Below, piece by piece: positions 16,194-24,894 of a stretch of DNA of 64,000 nucleotides (position 1 is the first letter of the stretch; each line of letters starts with the position of its first letter). Where the stretch lies: positions 310,001-374,000 of the forward strand of contig CAXXHV010000001.1 in the NCBI GenBank assembly GCA_963678575.2, in the 5' to 3' direction. The notes under the pieces are model-generated. The model was not told the origin of the DNA and made no database searches. It saw nothing but the letters and a program-made list of their open reading frames with translations. The stretch comes from Pleomorphochaeta sp963678575. Lineage in GTDB: Bacteria; Spirochaetota; Spirochaetia; Sphaerochaetales; Sphaerochaetaceae. Position numbers and translations under genes: made by a program.

Positions 16194-16682
16194 ATGAATA
16201 TGGATTCTTTATATGGATATTCTGTTTGCCCAGTGTGTGAAACAGATAAATTTGCTGCTATTGATGAAGTTATTAATGGTTGCTCAATTTTTGATGATTT
16301 AAAAGAAAATAAAGAGCGATTTAGAAGAGCAGTTCATCGTAGAGAGATAATTGAGACAACTGGTATAGGTCATGGGGTAGCTATTGCACATGGTAAGTTG
16401 CCTTGTATTGACCATCTTCGTATAGGCTTAGGAATTAATCCAAAAGGAATAAATTATAAATCAAAAGATGGAAAACCTGTTAATATATTATTTGTTATTG
16501 CCTCTACACCTTTTCATCAAATAAATTATTTAAAAGCTTTAGCTGTTATTTTAAGAGGCGTTAGGAATTCAGATATAAAAAAAGAAGTTTTAAGTATATT
16601 TGATCCAGATTTTGAGGCAAAATATAGTAAGGATTTTCTAGAAGAATTGGTTAAACAAGATTTTGGTTGTTTAAATATATAG
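16194..16682 (+). CDS. PTS EIIA domain protein (PtsN/fructose-type)
   Basis: The 162-residue protein matches PTS_EIIA type 2: RREIIETTGIGHGVAIAHGK, with the phosphorylatable histidine in AIAHGK, then ILFVIASTPFHQINYLKALAVILRGV. A cysteine-containing N-terminal extension (YGYSVCPVCETDKFAAIDEVI) precedes the domain. No EIIB/EIIC genes are nearby, so a regulatory PtsN-like role is more likely than sugar import. The gene appears leaderless; an in-frame ATG follows at the third codon. Confidence 0.75.
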   Translation: MNMDSLYGYSVCPVCETDKFAAIDEVINGCSIFDDLKENKERFRRAVHRREIIETTGIGHGVAIAHGKLPCIDHLRIGLGINPKGINYKSKDGKPVNILFVIASTPFHQINYLKALAVILRGVRNSDIKKEVLSIFDPDFEAKYSKDFLEELVKQDFGCLNI

Positions 16683-16811
16683 CTTTTGTCATATCTATCA
16701 ATAAAAATATTGTTTTTTTGCTAATTTATTGCTGTTAATCTTGCCTTTAATATTGTTGTTTGTTATTATTACTTATACTAATGACATAAATAAAAAGAAA
16801 TGGAGGTAAAT

Positions 16812-17417
16812 ATGAAAAAAATACTAATACTTTTAGCTACTTTATTTATTAGTGTGTTAAGTGTATTTGCCAATAATGATCCAAATATATTAATAAATGG
16901 TTATTTAGGAAGTAACATTCCTCCAGCAATAATATTAGAAGTTAATTCTACAGTTATAGAAGAAAATGGTAGTGTTGTATCTATAGTAGATAATTATAAT
17001 TTTACAACAAATAGATCTTCAATCTCAATGCCTGTTTATGTTTACATAGGTTATCCTGCATATTCAAATACCTCAAATGTTATTTTTAATTTAGAAATTT
17101 CTACAGAAGGTTTTAAAATAAAAAATACTTTTGGTGTGTTAGTTGGTTCTCCTTTAGATGTAGATATTCAATTACATACTGAAACATTAAATTCTGCAAC
17201 TAGTAAAATTTTAGTTGGTGCTTCTGCATTGGATTCATATACAAAGAATATATTTTTGAATTCATCTTCTACCCCAGCACCATACTCCTATTCTGTTCAA
17301 CCTGGTGCTGATATAAATGATGCTAATTTTAATATTTATTTTACTTGGGGAGAAAAGTTAAATACCCCTGCAGGTGAATATGGGGCTCTTATTAATTTTG
17401 CAATTACGGCAAGTTAG
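16812..17417 (+). CDS. Exported protein of unknown function
   Basis: The 201-residue protein begins with a clear signal peptide (MKKILILLATLFISVLSVFA, cleavage likely after VFA). The mature part is rich in beta-strand, Asn and Ser, and ends GEYGALINFAITAS, reminiscent of the last strand of pilin-like or spore-coat-U-like beta sandwiches; this is a weak resemblance. ATG 16800 lies upstream in frame but overlaps the ribosome binding site GGAGG, so ATG 16812 is chosen. The 3' end overlaps the convergent fau gene by 14 bp. Confidence 0.7.
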   Translation: MKKILILLATLFISVLSVFANNDPNILINGYLGSNIPPAIILEVNSTVIEENGSVVSIVDNYNFTTNRSSISMPVYVYIGYPAYSNTSNVIFNLEISTEGFKIKNTFGVLVGSPLDVDIQLHTETLNSATSKILVGASALDSYTKNIFLNSSSTPAPYSYSVQPGADINDANFNIYFTWGEKLNTPAGEYGALINFAITAS

Positions 17418-17961
17418 AAGAGATGATTAAATCTAAAAAAATATCATTTTTAGTTGTTGGGACTTTATCAAAAAGTAGATAATCTCTACAAATGCCTATT
17501 TTTGATATAGATTTTTTATTTTCTAAAAATTTATCATAATAACCTTTTCCATGACCAATTCGGGATCCATCTTTTCCTAAAGCTATTGAAGGAACAATAA
17601 TTATAGTATTTTTTGAAAAAGATGATATTATTTCACCTGATTCAGGTTCTAGCAAATTAAACATTCCTCTAGTTAGGTTTTTTTTCCAATTTTGAGGTTC
17701 AATTTTAATAAAATTTATTTTGTCTTGATAAGTTTTTGGGAGCCCTACAATTTTATTGTTTTTTAATGCAATATCAATTAATTCATAAGTATTTACTTCA
17801 TTTTGCAATGGTAAATATAATAAAATGCATTCGCAATTTATGAAGAGTTTATTATTAATTAATTTATTAATAATAATTTTATCTTCTTTTTCAAAGTCAA
17901 TAATTGTTTTTGAATTATTTAATTTGTAGATATATTTTCTAAATTCTTCTTTATTTAACAT
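17404..17961 (-). CDS. 5-formyltetrahydrofolate cyclo-ligase
   Basis: The 185-residue protein has the family signature IALGKDGSRIGHGKGYYDKFL and the upstream VPSIAL. It converts 5-formyl-THF to 5,10-methenyl-THF with ATP, salvaging folate for the purine pathway that also appears in this window. It starts 11 nt inside the upstream ecfT gene, so it is the last gene of an ecfA-ecfT-fau operon. That placement hints that the transporter could handle folate or a related vitamin. Confidence 0.9.
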   Translation of the reverse strand: MLNKEEFRKYIYKLNNSKTIIDFEKEDKIIINKLINNKLFINCECILLYLPLQNEVNTYELIDIALKNNKIVGLPKTYQDKINFIKIEPQNWKKNLTRGMFNLLEPESGEIISSFSKNTIIIVPSIALGKDGSRIGHGKGYYDKFLENKKSISKIGICRDYLLFDKVPTTKNDIFLDLIISSNLP

Positions 17962-18664
17962 ATATACTTGCCCCGATTAATAATATTACTATAAATAAAA
18001 AAATAAAATCATAAAAACTATACTTTAAAGTTTCTCTTTCAAGATTTGGATCAAATCCTCTTGAATCTAGAGCATATGCAATTTCATCAATTTTATATAA
18101 TAAGTTTTCTAATAGTCTGATGCTAAAGTTAATAATAAATTTAATTGGGTTACGAAATGTTGATTCTAATCTAGATATTCTAGCTTCTTGTATTGATTCT
18201 GAAACATCAAATATTAACGGAATGAACATTAGTGTTAACTCAATTTGGCTTGATAATTTCCATCCGTTAATAAAAGGTATATGATTAATGGCATTTGCTA
18301 AGGATCTAGCAATATCGCTAGGATCACTCGAGTCTGCAAGTAGAAAACTCATTAGAATGGCGGTATCAAACTTCAAAACAGAATTAATTATTGAAAGATA
18401 AGATTTTTCACTAAAATATGAAGTTATAGCAATAAATAAAGATATTATTATAAAAAAAATTAGCTCCTTTCCATATTTTACTATGGGGAGTTTTGTAATT
18501 ATCATTAAAACAAGTACAACCAAAAGGATCATTAAAGTTCCATAAATATTTGTTGCTACTAGCGTGGTACAAAGTCCCATAAGCGCGAGTAATTTTATAA
18601 AAGGATTTGTTCTATTTAAAAAAGTATTAGCTTCACGATAGTGAAAAATTAATGATTGAGCCAT
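17951..18664 (-). CDS. ECF transporter T component (EcfT/CbiQ family)
   Basis: The 237-residue integral membrane protein has about five hydrophobic segments and the two cytoplasmic coupling motifs of T components (EARISRLES and YALDSRGFDP). It links a substrate-specific S subunit to the energising ATPase. Ribosome binding site GAGG before ATG. It overlaps ecfA by 16 nt and the folate cyclo-ligase gene by 11 nt. No S-component gene is seen in the window. Confidence 0.85.
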   Translation of the reverse strand: MAQSLIFHYREANTFLNRTNPFIKLLALMGLCTTLVATNIYGTLMILLVVLVLMIITKLPIVKYGKELIFFIIISLFIAITSYFSEKSYLSIINSVLKFDTAILMSFLLADSSDPSDIARSLANAINHIPFINGWKLSSQIELTLMFIPLIFDVSESIQEARISRLESTFRNPIKFIINFSIRLLENLLYKIDEIAYALDSRGFDPNLERETLKYSFYDFIFLFIVILLIGASIYVK

Positions 18665-19413
18665 GTTAATTCCTCAATTTGTTTAATTTTGTTTTCAGCA
18701 AGAGGGACATAGACTCCATGATTTCTTAGATGAGGTAGTACTTTAGCACTCTTTTCTTCTATTAAAACTTTTCCTTTTTCAAGTAGAATAATTTTTTGTG
18801 AATGAGCAGCAATTTTATCAATTTCATGACTAACAATTATTATGGTATGTCCTTCCTTTTGTAATAGAAGGAGCGTTGATAAAACTTGAATAACTCCAGG
18901 GTAATCTAGATTTGCAAAAGGTTCGTCAAGAAAAATAATATCAGGATTCATTGAAAGAATTCCAGCGATAGCTAACCGTCTTTTTTCGCCACCACTAAGA
19001 TGATGTGGTTTTGTTTTAAGTTTGTCATCTAAAGATAATAATTTTGATACTTCTTGTAATTTATTTTGTTTGGTTATTGAATCGAGTTTAAGATTTTCCA
19101 TTCCAAATAAAATATCTTTTTCAACTGTTTGTCCAATAATTTGACTATCTGCATCCTGGAAAACTAATCCAATTCTACGTCTACGTTCTTTTAGATTTGA
19201 AGATAGGTCATTATTATTTATTATAATATTACCACTATTTGATTTTAATAAGCCTTTGATACATTTTAATAAAATTGATTTTCCAGATCCATTAGCTCCC
19301 GCAATTATGCAAAGAGAACCTTTCTCTACCGAGAAAGATATATCAGATAATATTTTCTTATCCTTATTAAATGAAAAATTGAGATTTTCTATTTTTAATA
19401 TTGGGTTGTTCAT
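18649..19413 (-). CDS. ECF transporter ATPase (EcfA/CbiO family)
   Basis: The 254-residue ABC ATPase has Walker A AGANGSGKSILL, Q-loop LVFQDADSQI, signature LSGGEKRRLAIAG, Walker B DIIFLDEPFANLD and the H-loop IIIVSHE. Only one ATPase gene accompanies the T component, so it probably works as a homodimer, as in group I systems. The ATG at 19413 has no Shine-Dalgarno sequence; a promoter lies directly before it. Confidence 0.9.
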   Translation of the reverse strand: MNNPILKIENLNFSFNKDKKILSDISFSVEKGSLCIIAGANGSGKSILLKCIKGLLKSNSGNIIINNNDLSSNLKERRRRIGLVFQDADSQIIGQTVEKDILFGMENLKLDSITKQNKLQEVSKLLSLDDKLKTKPHHLSGGEKRRLAIAGILSMNPDIIFLDEPFANLDYPGVIQVLSTLLLLQKEGHTIIIVSHEIDKIAAHSQKIILLEKGKVLIEEKSAKVLPHLRNHGVYVPLAENKIKQIEELTWLNH

Positions 19414-19420
19414 AACAAAG

Positions 19421-19449
19421 ATATTACATTTTTGAAAAATTCTTGTAAA
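19421..19449 (-). promoter_or_regulatory. Leaderless-type promoter of ecfA
   Basis: On the minus strand TTTACA (19444-19449), 17-nt spacer, TAATAT (19421-19426), then 7 nt to ATG 19413. Confidence 0.65.
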
Positions 19450-19498
19450 TATAAAAATAGATGATTGTTAATTATTTATTTAAAATTTGGTTAACAAT

Positions 19499-19531
19499 AA
19501 AAAACACTTCTTGTTTTCATAGAAGTGTTTA
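19499..19531 (-). terminator. Terminator of the TetR gene
   Basis: 10-bp arms AAACACTTCT (19503-19512) and AGAAGTGTTT (19522-19531). The A-run at 19499-19505 gives a U-tract on the minus strand. Confidence 0.85.
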
Positions 19532-19549
19532 ACATGATTTATATATATT

Positions 19550-20140
19550 TTATTCTTGGATTAAATATGTTCCCATTCCATTAAAAACAACTTTTGCAAC
19601 AAAATTGCTTATTTGAACAATACTCATTTCACTATCATTTCTTATCCAACTCATAAATACTTTATGCATAGATGAAGAAATAATTAAACATAAATATTCG
19701 ATTTGTTCTATTGGAAGTTCACAAATAGGCTCTATCACTTCATAAAGCTTTGAGAATAAAGCATCCCCTATATGATCTGAAAAAGTGTTTGCAAAACTAG
19801 ATTGAGCAATCTTTTTATAATAATCTAAATCATCATTAAAATATTTATCTAAATTGTAAAAAATATCAAAGAAAAACTTTGAATTATTTGAGTATTTTAA
19901 ATTTTTTGTTGCTTCATGAAAAGCGTCGATTAATTCTTGTTCAAAGTCATCTAAAACATTACTAATTTTGTCATAATGTATGTAAAATGTTTTTCTGCTA
20001 ATATTTGCTTGCTTAGTTAATTCTGTAATTGTAATTTTACTTAATTCTTTTTTATCAAGCAATTGAAATAATGCAAGCCTTATTGCTTTTTTTGTTTTTG
20101 CTGGGCGTCTGTCTTTTGCACGCTTTTTCCCTTGTTCCAT
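19550..20140 (-). CDS. TetR family transcriptional regulator
   Basis: The 196-residue protein has an N-terminal helix-turn-helix of TetR type (ITELTKQANISRKTFYIHYDKISNVLDDFE) preceded by a basic tail (KKRAKDRRPAKTKKAI). The C-terminal ligand domain is diverged and gives no ligand clue. Ribosome binding site AGGAG before ATG 20140. A long palindrome sits within its own promoter, so autorepression is likely. No obvious target gene sits beside it on the same strand; the divergent threonine aldolase gene is over 500 bp away. Confidence 0.88.
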   Translation of the reverse strand: MEQGKKRAKDRRPAKTKKAIRLALFQLLDKKELSKITITELTKQANISRKTFYIHYDKISNVLDDFEQELIDAFHEATKNLKYSNNSKFFFDIFYNLDKYFNDDLDYYKKIAQSSFANTFSDHIGDALFSKLYEVIEPICELPIEQIEYLCLIISSSMHKVFMSWIRNDSEMSIVQISNFVAKVVFNGMGTYLIQE

Positions 20141-20164
20141 AAAATGTAACTCCTATTTCGGTTG

Positions 20165-20197
20165 ATTATATAATATCACTCATTACATGAGTAATAT
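20165..20197 (-). promoter_or_regulatory. TetR promoter with a 25-bp palindromic operator
   Basis: The palindrome 20173-20197 has arms ATATcACTCAT and ATGAGTaATAT around TAC, with only the lower-case pair unmatched. On the minus strand a perfect -10 TATAAT (20165-20170) directly follows it, with TTACTC 18 nt upstream as a weak -35 inside the palindrome. Binding here would block the promoter. Confidence 0.65.
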
Positions 20198-20650
20198 GGA
20201 AAAAAAAATATGTCAATAGAAAAATAACTCAAGACAAATTAATTTCTTATTTTATGACCAAATTTTAATAATTTGTTGATATTTATATAAATTACAAAAT
20301 TTATGTTATATTTATATTTGCTTAAAGACTTTTTTTAATAGGTTTTTTATTTTTTACGATAATAGGAAAAATGTAATAGAAAAATAAATGATATCGATAA
20401 ATATATATCTATTTAATCATGTGTTTATAACATTTTATATGTTAATATTTTGATATTTTACTTATTCCAAAATTATTATTCATTAGAGTTTTTTTTGAAA
20501 GGTTAAAAATTTATTATAACATATTGTTTTTATTTGTTGTACTTTTTTTTAAGTAATTTACTAAAATTTTACTATCATAATAAATACAAAATATTATTAT
20601 TTAACTTTAGAAAATGTTTGGTAATTAATTAGTAAAAACTATTTGTTATC
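20198..20650. other. Long AT-rich intergenic region, no gene seen
   Basis: About 450 bp of extreme AT content between the divergent tetR and threonine aldolase genes. No open frame, tRNA or strong hairpin is recognised. Confidence 0.5.
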
Positions 20651-20679
20651 TTTAATTTTTTTTGTGTTAATTCTATACT
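20651..20679 (+). promoter_or_regulatory. Promoter of the threonine aldolase gene
   Basis: TTTAAT (20651-20656), 17-nt spacer, TATACT (20674-20679). A short leader follows, with GAGGG just before ATG 20706. Confidence 0.5.
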
Positions 20680-20705
20680 ATCAAAAATTATAAATTGAGG
20701 GTTAT

Positions 20706-21755
20706 ATGTATAGTTTTAGAAATGATTATAGTGAATTGTGTCATCATCAGGTATTAAAGGCTCTTGGAGAAAAAAATAAAGTTCAGTTAGATGGATATGG
20801 TGAAGATATAATTACTGAGCAGATTAAAATTAAAATAAAAAAAATGCTACAAAATGACAATGTTGATATTCATTTTTTAAGCGGAGGAACTCAAACAAAC
20901 CTTGTTGCAATTTCAACAATTTTAAAACCTTATCAAGCTGTTATTGCTGCAGAAAGTGCACATATTGCAACACATGAATGTGGGGCTATAGAAGCAACTG
21001 GACATAAAGTGATTACATTAAATACAAATGATGGGAAATTGAATGCAAATCAAATAAAAGCTGTTATTGAAAATCATTATAATGACGAAGCTAGAGAGCA
21101 TATTACTCAACCCGGGATGGTTTATATTTCAAATCCAACTGAATATGGGACAATTTATAAAAAAGCTGAGTTAATTAAAATTAAAAACTTATGTGATAAA
21201 TTTGAAATCCCTTTATATATTGATGGAGCAAGATTAGCTCAAGGTTTAATGAGTATATCTTCTGATATATCAATTTCTGATTTACCTAATCTTTGTGATA
21301 TGTTTTATATCGGAGGAACAAAAAATGGAGCAATGTTTGGGGAATGTTTAGTTATTGTAAACGATAAATTTAAAAAAGATTTTAGATATAATTTAAAACA
21401 AAAAGGAGCTTTATTAGCAAAAGGATTTGCAATTGCAATTCAATTTGAGGCTTTATTTGAAAAAGATTTATTCTTTAAGTTAGCAAAAGATGCAAATAGA
21501 AAAACAAAATTAATAAATGATGAATTACAGAAACTTGGAATTAAAATGTTGGTAATTCAAGAAAGTAATCAAATTTTCCCTATTTTAGAAAATACAATCA
21601 TTGAAGAACTTCGAAAAAATTATTTATTTTATGATTGGGCTAAAATTGATGATAATTGTACAGCAATTAGACTTTGTATTTCTTGGGCAACAGAAGATAA
21701 TACAGTAAAAGATTTTATTAATAATGTTAAAAAATTAAAAAAGAAAGAGTATTAA
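20706..21755 (+). CDS. Threonine aldolase family PLP enzyme
   Basis: The 349-residue fold-type I PLP enzyme has DYSELCHHQVLKAL at the start, FLSGGTQTNLVAI (cofactor phosphate), ESAHIATHECGAIE, YIDGARLAQGL and the lysine in YIGGTKNGAMFGE, all matching low-specificity L-threonine aldolases. It cleaves threonine or allo-threonine to glycine and acetaldehyde in the cytoplasm; glycine could feed the purine pathway. It is a single-gene unit with its own promoter and terminator. Confidence 0.87.
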   Translation: MYSFRNDYSELCHHQVLKALGEKNKVQLDGYGEDIITEQIKIKIKKMLQNDNVDIHFLSGGTQTNLVAISTILKPYQAVIAAESAHIATHECGAIEATGHKVITLNTNDGKLNANQIKAVIENHYNDEAREHITQPGMVYISNPTEYGTIYKKAELIKIKNLCDKFEIPLYIDGARLAQGLMSISSDISISDLPNLCDMFYIGGTKNGAMFGECLVIVNDKFKKDFRYNLKQKGALLAKGFAIAIQFEALFEKDLFFKLAKDANRKTKLINDELQKLGIKMLVIQESNQIFPILENTIIEELRKNYLFYDWAKIDDNCTAIRLCISWATEDNTVKDFINNVKKLKKKEY

Positions 21756-21779
21756 TTTATTTTATCATTTAAAGTTTAA

Positions 21780-21809
21780 AAAGCTGGGATTTGTTCCTAG
21801 CTTTTTTTA
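21780..21809 (+). terminator. Terminator of the threonine aldolase gene
   Basis: AAAGCTGGGA (21780-21789) pairs with TCCTAGCTTT (21795-21804) with one G-U pair, followed by T's. Confidence 0.85.
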
Positions 21810-21925
21810 TAACTTTATAAATTCAATTAGTTGTTATACAATATGAGTGTGACTATATCACTATTATTTTATTAAATTTGATTTATTTTTTTATTATATA
21901 ATTAATATTATGTTGGAGGCTAATA

Positions 21926-23374
21926 ATGAAAGCATCGATTGGTTTAATAGGTTTAGCAGTTATGGGAGAAAATCTTGTACTTAACCTTGAAAGTAAAGGC
22001 TATAGTGTTGCTGTATATAATAGAACAGTTGAAAAAGTTGATAGATTTGTTAATTCAAGAGCAAAGGGAAAGAATATTATTCCAGCTCATTCTATTGAAG
22101 AGTTAGTATCTCTTGTGGAAAAACCTAGAAAGATAATGATGATGGTAAGAGCAGGGGAAGCTGTTGATAAGACTATTGATGCCTTACTCCCATATTTAGA
22201 TGATAATGATATAATAATTGATGGTGGAAATTCAAATTATTTTGATACTATTAGAAGGCTTGAATATGTTAATTCAAAAGGAAAACTTTATATAGGCGCG
22301 GGTGTTTCAGGAGGAGAAGAAGGAGCTTTGTTAGGTCCATCTATTATGCCTGGAGGTAACATTGAAGCTTGGAAATCTGTAAAACCTATTTTTCAAAATA
22401 TAAGTGCAAAAGTTGAAAACAATATTCCTTGTTGTGATTGGATAGGACCATCTGGTTCGGGACATTTTGTAAAAATGGTTCATAATGGTATTGAATATGG
22501 AGATATGCAACTTATAAGTGAAATTTATGATATTATGAGAAAAGTTCTTAAATTATCATATAGTGAAATGCATGATATTTTTAAAACCTGGAATAAAGGC
22601 CCCCTTAATTCTTATTTGATTGAAATAACAAGTGATATTTTAGATTATAAAGATGAAAATGGTATACCACTTGTTGAAAATATATTAGATACAGCCGGTC
22701 AAAAAGGTACTGGTAAATGGACTTTAATGAACGCTTTAGATAACCAAATTGATTTATCATTAATTGCAGAGTCTGTTTTTGCTCGAATTATTAGTTCGCA
22801 AAAAGATGATAGAGAAATTGCATCAAAAGAATTCGCAACTGTTGAGGGTGAAAAAATTAAAGATAATGCAAAAGTAATCGAAGATCTTCATGATGCATTA
22901 TTTGCTGCAAAAATAATTTCATATGCTCAAGGTTTTGATTTGATAAGAAAGGTTTCAAATGAAAATAATTGGGATTTAGATTTAGGAAATATTTCCTTAT
23001 TATGGAGAGGTGGGTGTATTATTAGATCCTCCTTTTTATCAAATATAAGTGAGGCTTATAAAACTAATTCTAATTTGAAAAATTTAATTTTGGATCCATA
23101 TTTTAAAGATATTTTACAAAAAACAAATATGAGCCTTAGACGTATTGTTTCACTAGCTGTATTAAATGGAGTTGCTACCCCTTCTCTTAATGCTGCTATT
23201 TCGTTTTTTGATAGTTACCGTTCTAACGATTTACCAACAAATTTAATTCAAGCTCAAAGAGATTATTTTGGGGCTCATACTTATGAGAGAAAAGATAAAG
23301 AGCGAGGGATATTCTATCATACAAATTGGACTAGTCGTGGAGGAAATACCGCTTCTTCTACTTATTCAATATAG
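21926..23374 (+). CDS. gnd: 6-phosphogluconate dehydrogenase, decarboxylating
   Basis: The 482-residue protein is full length: Rossmann motif IGLIGLAVMGENLVLNLES, IIDGGNSNYFDT, GAGVSGGEEGALLGPSIMPGG, and the catalytic lysine and substrate region GPSGSGHFVKMVHNGIEYGDM. It oxidises 6-phosphogluconate to ribulose-5-P with NADP reduction. First gene of a gnd-zwf-pgl operon (gaps of 11 and 9 nt); GGAGG lies 7 nt before ATG. Together the three genes make the whole oxidative pentose phosphate branch, supplying NADPH and pentose for nucleotides. Confidence 0.96.
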   Translation: MKASIGLIGLAVMGENLVLNLESKGYSVAVYNRTVEKVDRFVNSRAKGKNIIPAHSIEELVSLVEKPRKIMMMVRAGEAVDKTIDALLPYLDDNDIIIDGGNSNYFDTIRRLEYVNSKGKLYIGAGVSGGEEGALLGPSIMPGGNIEAWKSVKPIFQNISAKVENNIPCCDWIGPSGSGHFVKMVHNGIEYGDMQLISEIYDIMRKVLKLSYSEMHDIFKTWNKGPLNSYLIEITSDILDYKDENGIPLVENILDTAGQKGTGKWTLMNALDNQIDLSLIAESVFARIISSQKDDREIASKEFATVEGEKIKDNAKVIEDLHDALFAAKIISYAQGFDLIRKVSNENNWDLDLGNISLLWRGGCIIRSSFLSNISEAYKTNSNLKNLILDPYFKDILQKTNMSLRRIVSLAVLNGVATPSLNAAISFFDSYRSNDLPTNLIQAQRDYFGAHTYERKDKERGIFYHTNWTSRGGNTASSTYSI

Positions 23375-23385
23375 GAGTTAAAATT

Positions 23386-24885
23386 ATGAATGAGCAATTC
23401 ATTTTTATTATATTTGGAGCAAGTGGAGATTTAGCTCAAAGAAAATTGCTTCCTGCTTTATATAAATTAAGTTTAAAAAAAATGTTTTCTGTTCCATTAA
23501 AAATTCTTGCAATAGGAAGAAGAGATATAACGACTCATGAATTTGTAAGTACAGTAAAAAATTCATTATCCCAAAAAGTAAATAGCAATCAAGATGAAAT
23601 TAACAGTTTCATTGATAGCATTTCTTATTACAAGATGGATTTGCATGACAGTGACAAATATAATGAATTAAAAAGCTATTTAAATTCTAATTATAAATAT
23701 CATAACTATATTTATTATTATGCAATTTCACCTGAATTATACTGTCCTGTTTCTAAATATCTTTACAATGTTCAACTTACTGATGAAGTAGATGGTTTTA
23801 AAAGAGTAATTATAGAAAAGCCTTTTGGTCATGATTTATCAAGTGCAATAAACTTAAACAATGAATTGCATAGATTTTTTAAAGAAGAACAACTTTTTAG
23901 AATTGATCATTATTTAGGCAAGGAAACTGTTCAAAATATTTTGGTAACTAGGTTTGCAAATGGAATTTTTGAACCGCTTTGGAATAGAAATTATATAGAT
24001 TTTGTTGAAATAACATCAGCAGAATCTTTATCTGTAGGAACTCGAGCTGGTTATTATGATAAAGCTGGAGCCTTAAGAGATATGGTTCAGAATCATTTAT
24101 TACAAGTTTTAGCTTTAATCGCAATGGAACCCCCTATAAATACTTCTTCAAAAGCTTTAAGAGATGAAATGGTTAAAGTATTTCAGTCTTTGAGAAAAAT
24201 AAAAAAAGAGGAAGTTGAAGATTTAGTCGTAAGAGGTCAGTATGTAAACTCAATATATAAAGGTAAAGAAATCTTAGGATATAGGGATGAAAAAGGAATT
24301 AGTGAAAATTCTAAAACTGAAACTTATGTTGCTTTAAAATGTTATATTGACAATTGGCGATGGAGTGATATTCCTTTTTATATCAAAACAGGAAAAGCTT
24401 TGGCTACAGATGTTACAGAAGTTGTAATTCATTACAGAGCTAATCCACATACAATTTTTAAAAATAATGAAGATATTTCTTCAGAGCATAATCAACTTGT
24501 AATTAGAATACAACCTGATGCTGGCTTCTTAGTTACTTTTCAAATGAAAGTTCCAGGAGCTGGATTTCAAGTCCAACCAGTTAAAATGGATTTTCATTAT
24601 GCTTCTTTACAAGAGAAAGATATACCTGAAGCATATGAAAGGCTTATTTATGATTGTGTTATTAATGATTCAACTCTTTATCAAAGAAATGATGCAATAG
24701 AATTAACTTGGAATTATGTTCAACCTATCCTTGATGCTTGGAGTGAAAATGAAGGTATTCCTCTTTATGGATATCCTGCTCGTAGTTGGGGGCCTCAATA
24801 TATTGAAAATATATTATCTGAAAAAAATCATCATTGGCGATACCCATGTAAAAATTTAAGCGATGGAAGGTATTGTGAATTATAA
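23386..24885 (+). CDS. zwf: Glucose-6-phosphate 1-dehydrogenase
   Basis: The 499-residue protein has the nucleotide motif FIIFGASGDLAQRKLLPALY, the substrate/active-site motif RIDHYLGKETVQNI and the EKPFGHDL segment. It makes 6-phosphogluconolactone from glucose-6-P, producing NADPH. Second gene of the operon, preceded by an AGGAG ribosome binding site. C-terminus RSWGPQYIENIL is typical. Confidence 0.96.
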   Translation: MNEQFIFIIFGASGDLAQRKLLPALYKLSLKKMFSVPLKILAIGRRDITTHEFVSTVKNSLSQKVNSNQDEINSFIDSISYYKMDLHDSDKYNELKSYLNSNYKYHNYIYYYAISPELYCPVSKYLYNVQLTDEVDGFKRVIIEKPFGHDLSSAINLNNELHRFFKEEQLFRIDHYLGKETVQNILVTRFANGIFEPLWNRNYIDFVEITSAESLSVGTRAGYYDKAGALRDMVQNHLLQVLALIAMEPPINTSSKALRDEMVKVFQSLRKIKKEEVEDLVVRGQYVNSIYKGKEILGYRDEKGISENSKTETYVALKCYIDNWRWSDIPFYIKTGKALATDVTEVVIHYRANPHTIFKNNEDISSEHNQLVIRIQPDAGFLVTFQMKVPGAGFQVQPVKMDFHYASLQEKDIPEAYERLIYDCVINDSTLYQRNDAIELTWNYVQPILDAWSENEGIPLYGYPARSWGPQYIENILSEKNHHWRYPCKNLSDGRYCEL

Positions 24886-24894
24886 GGATAAAAA

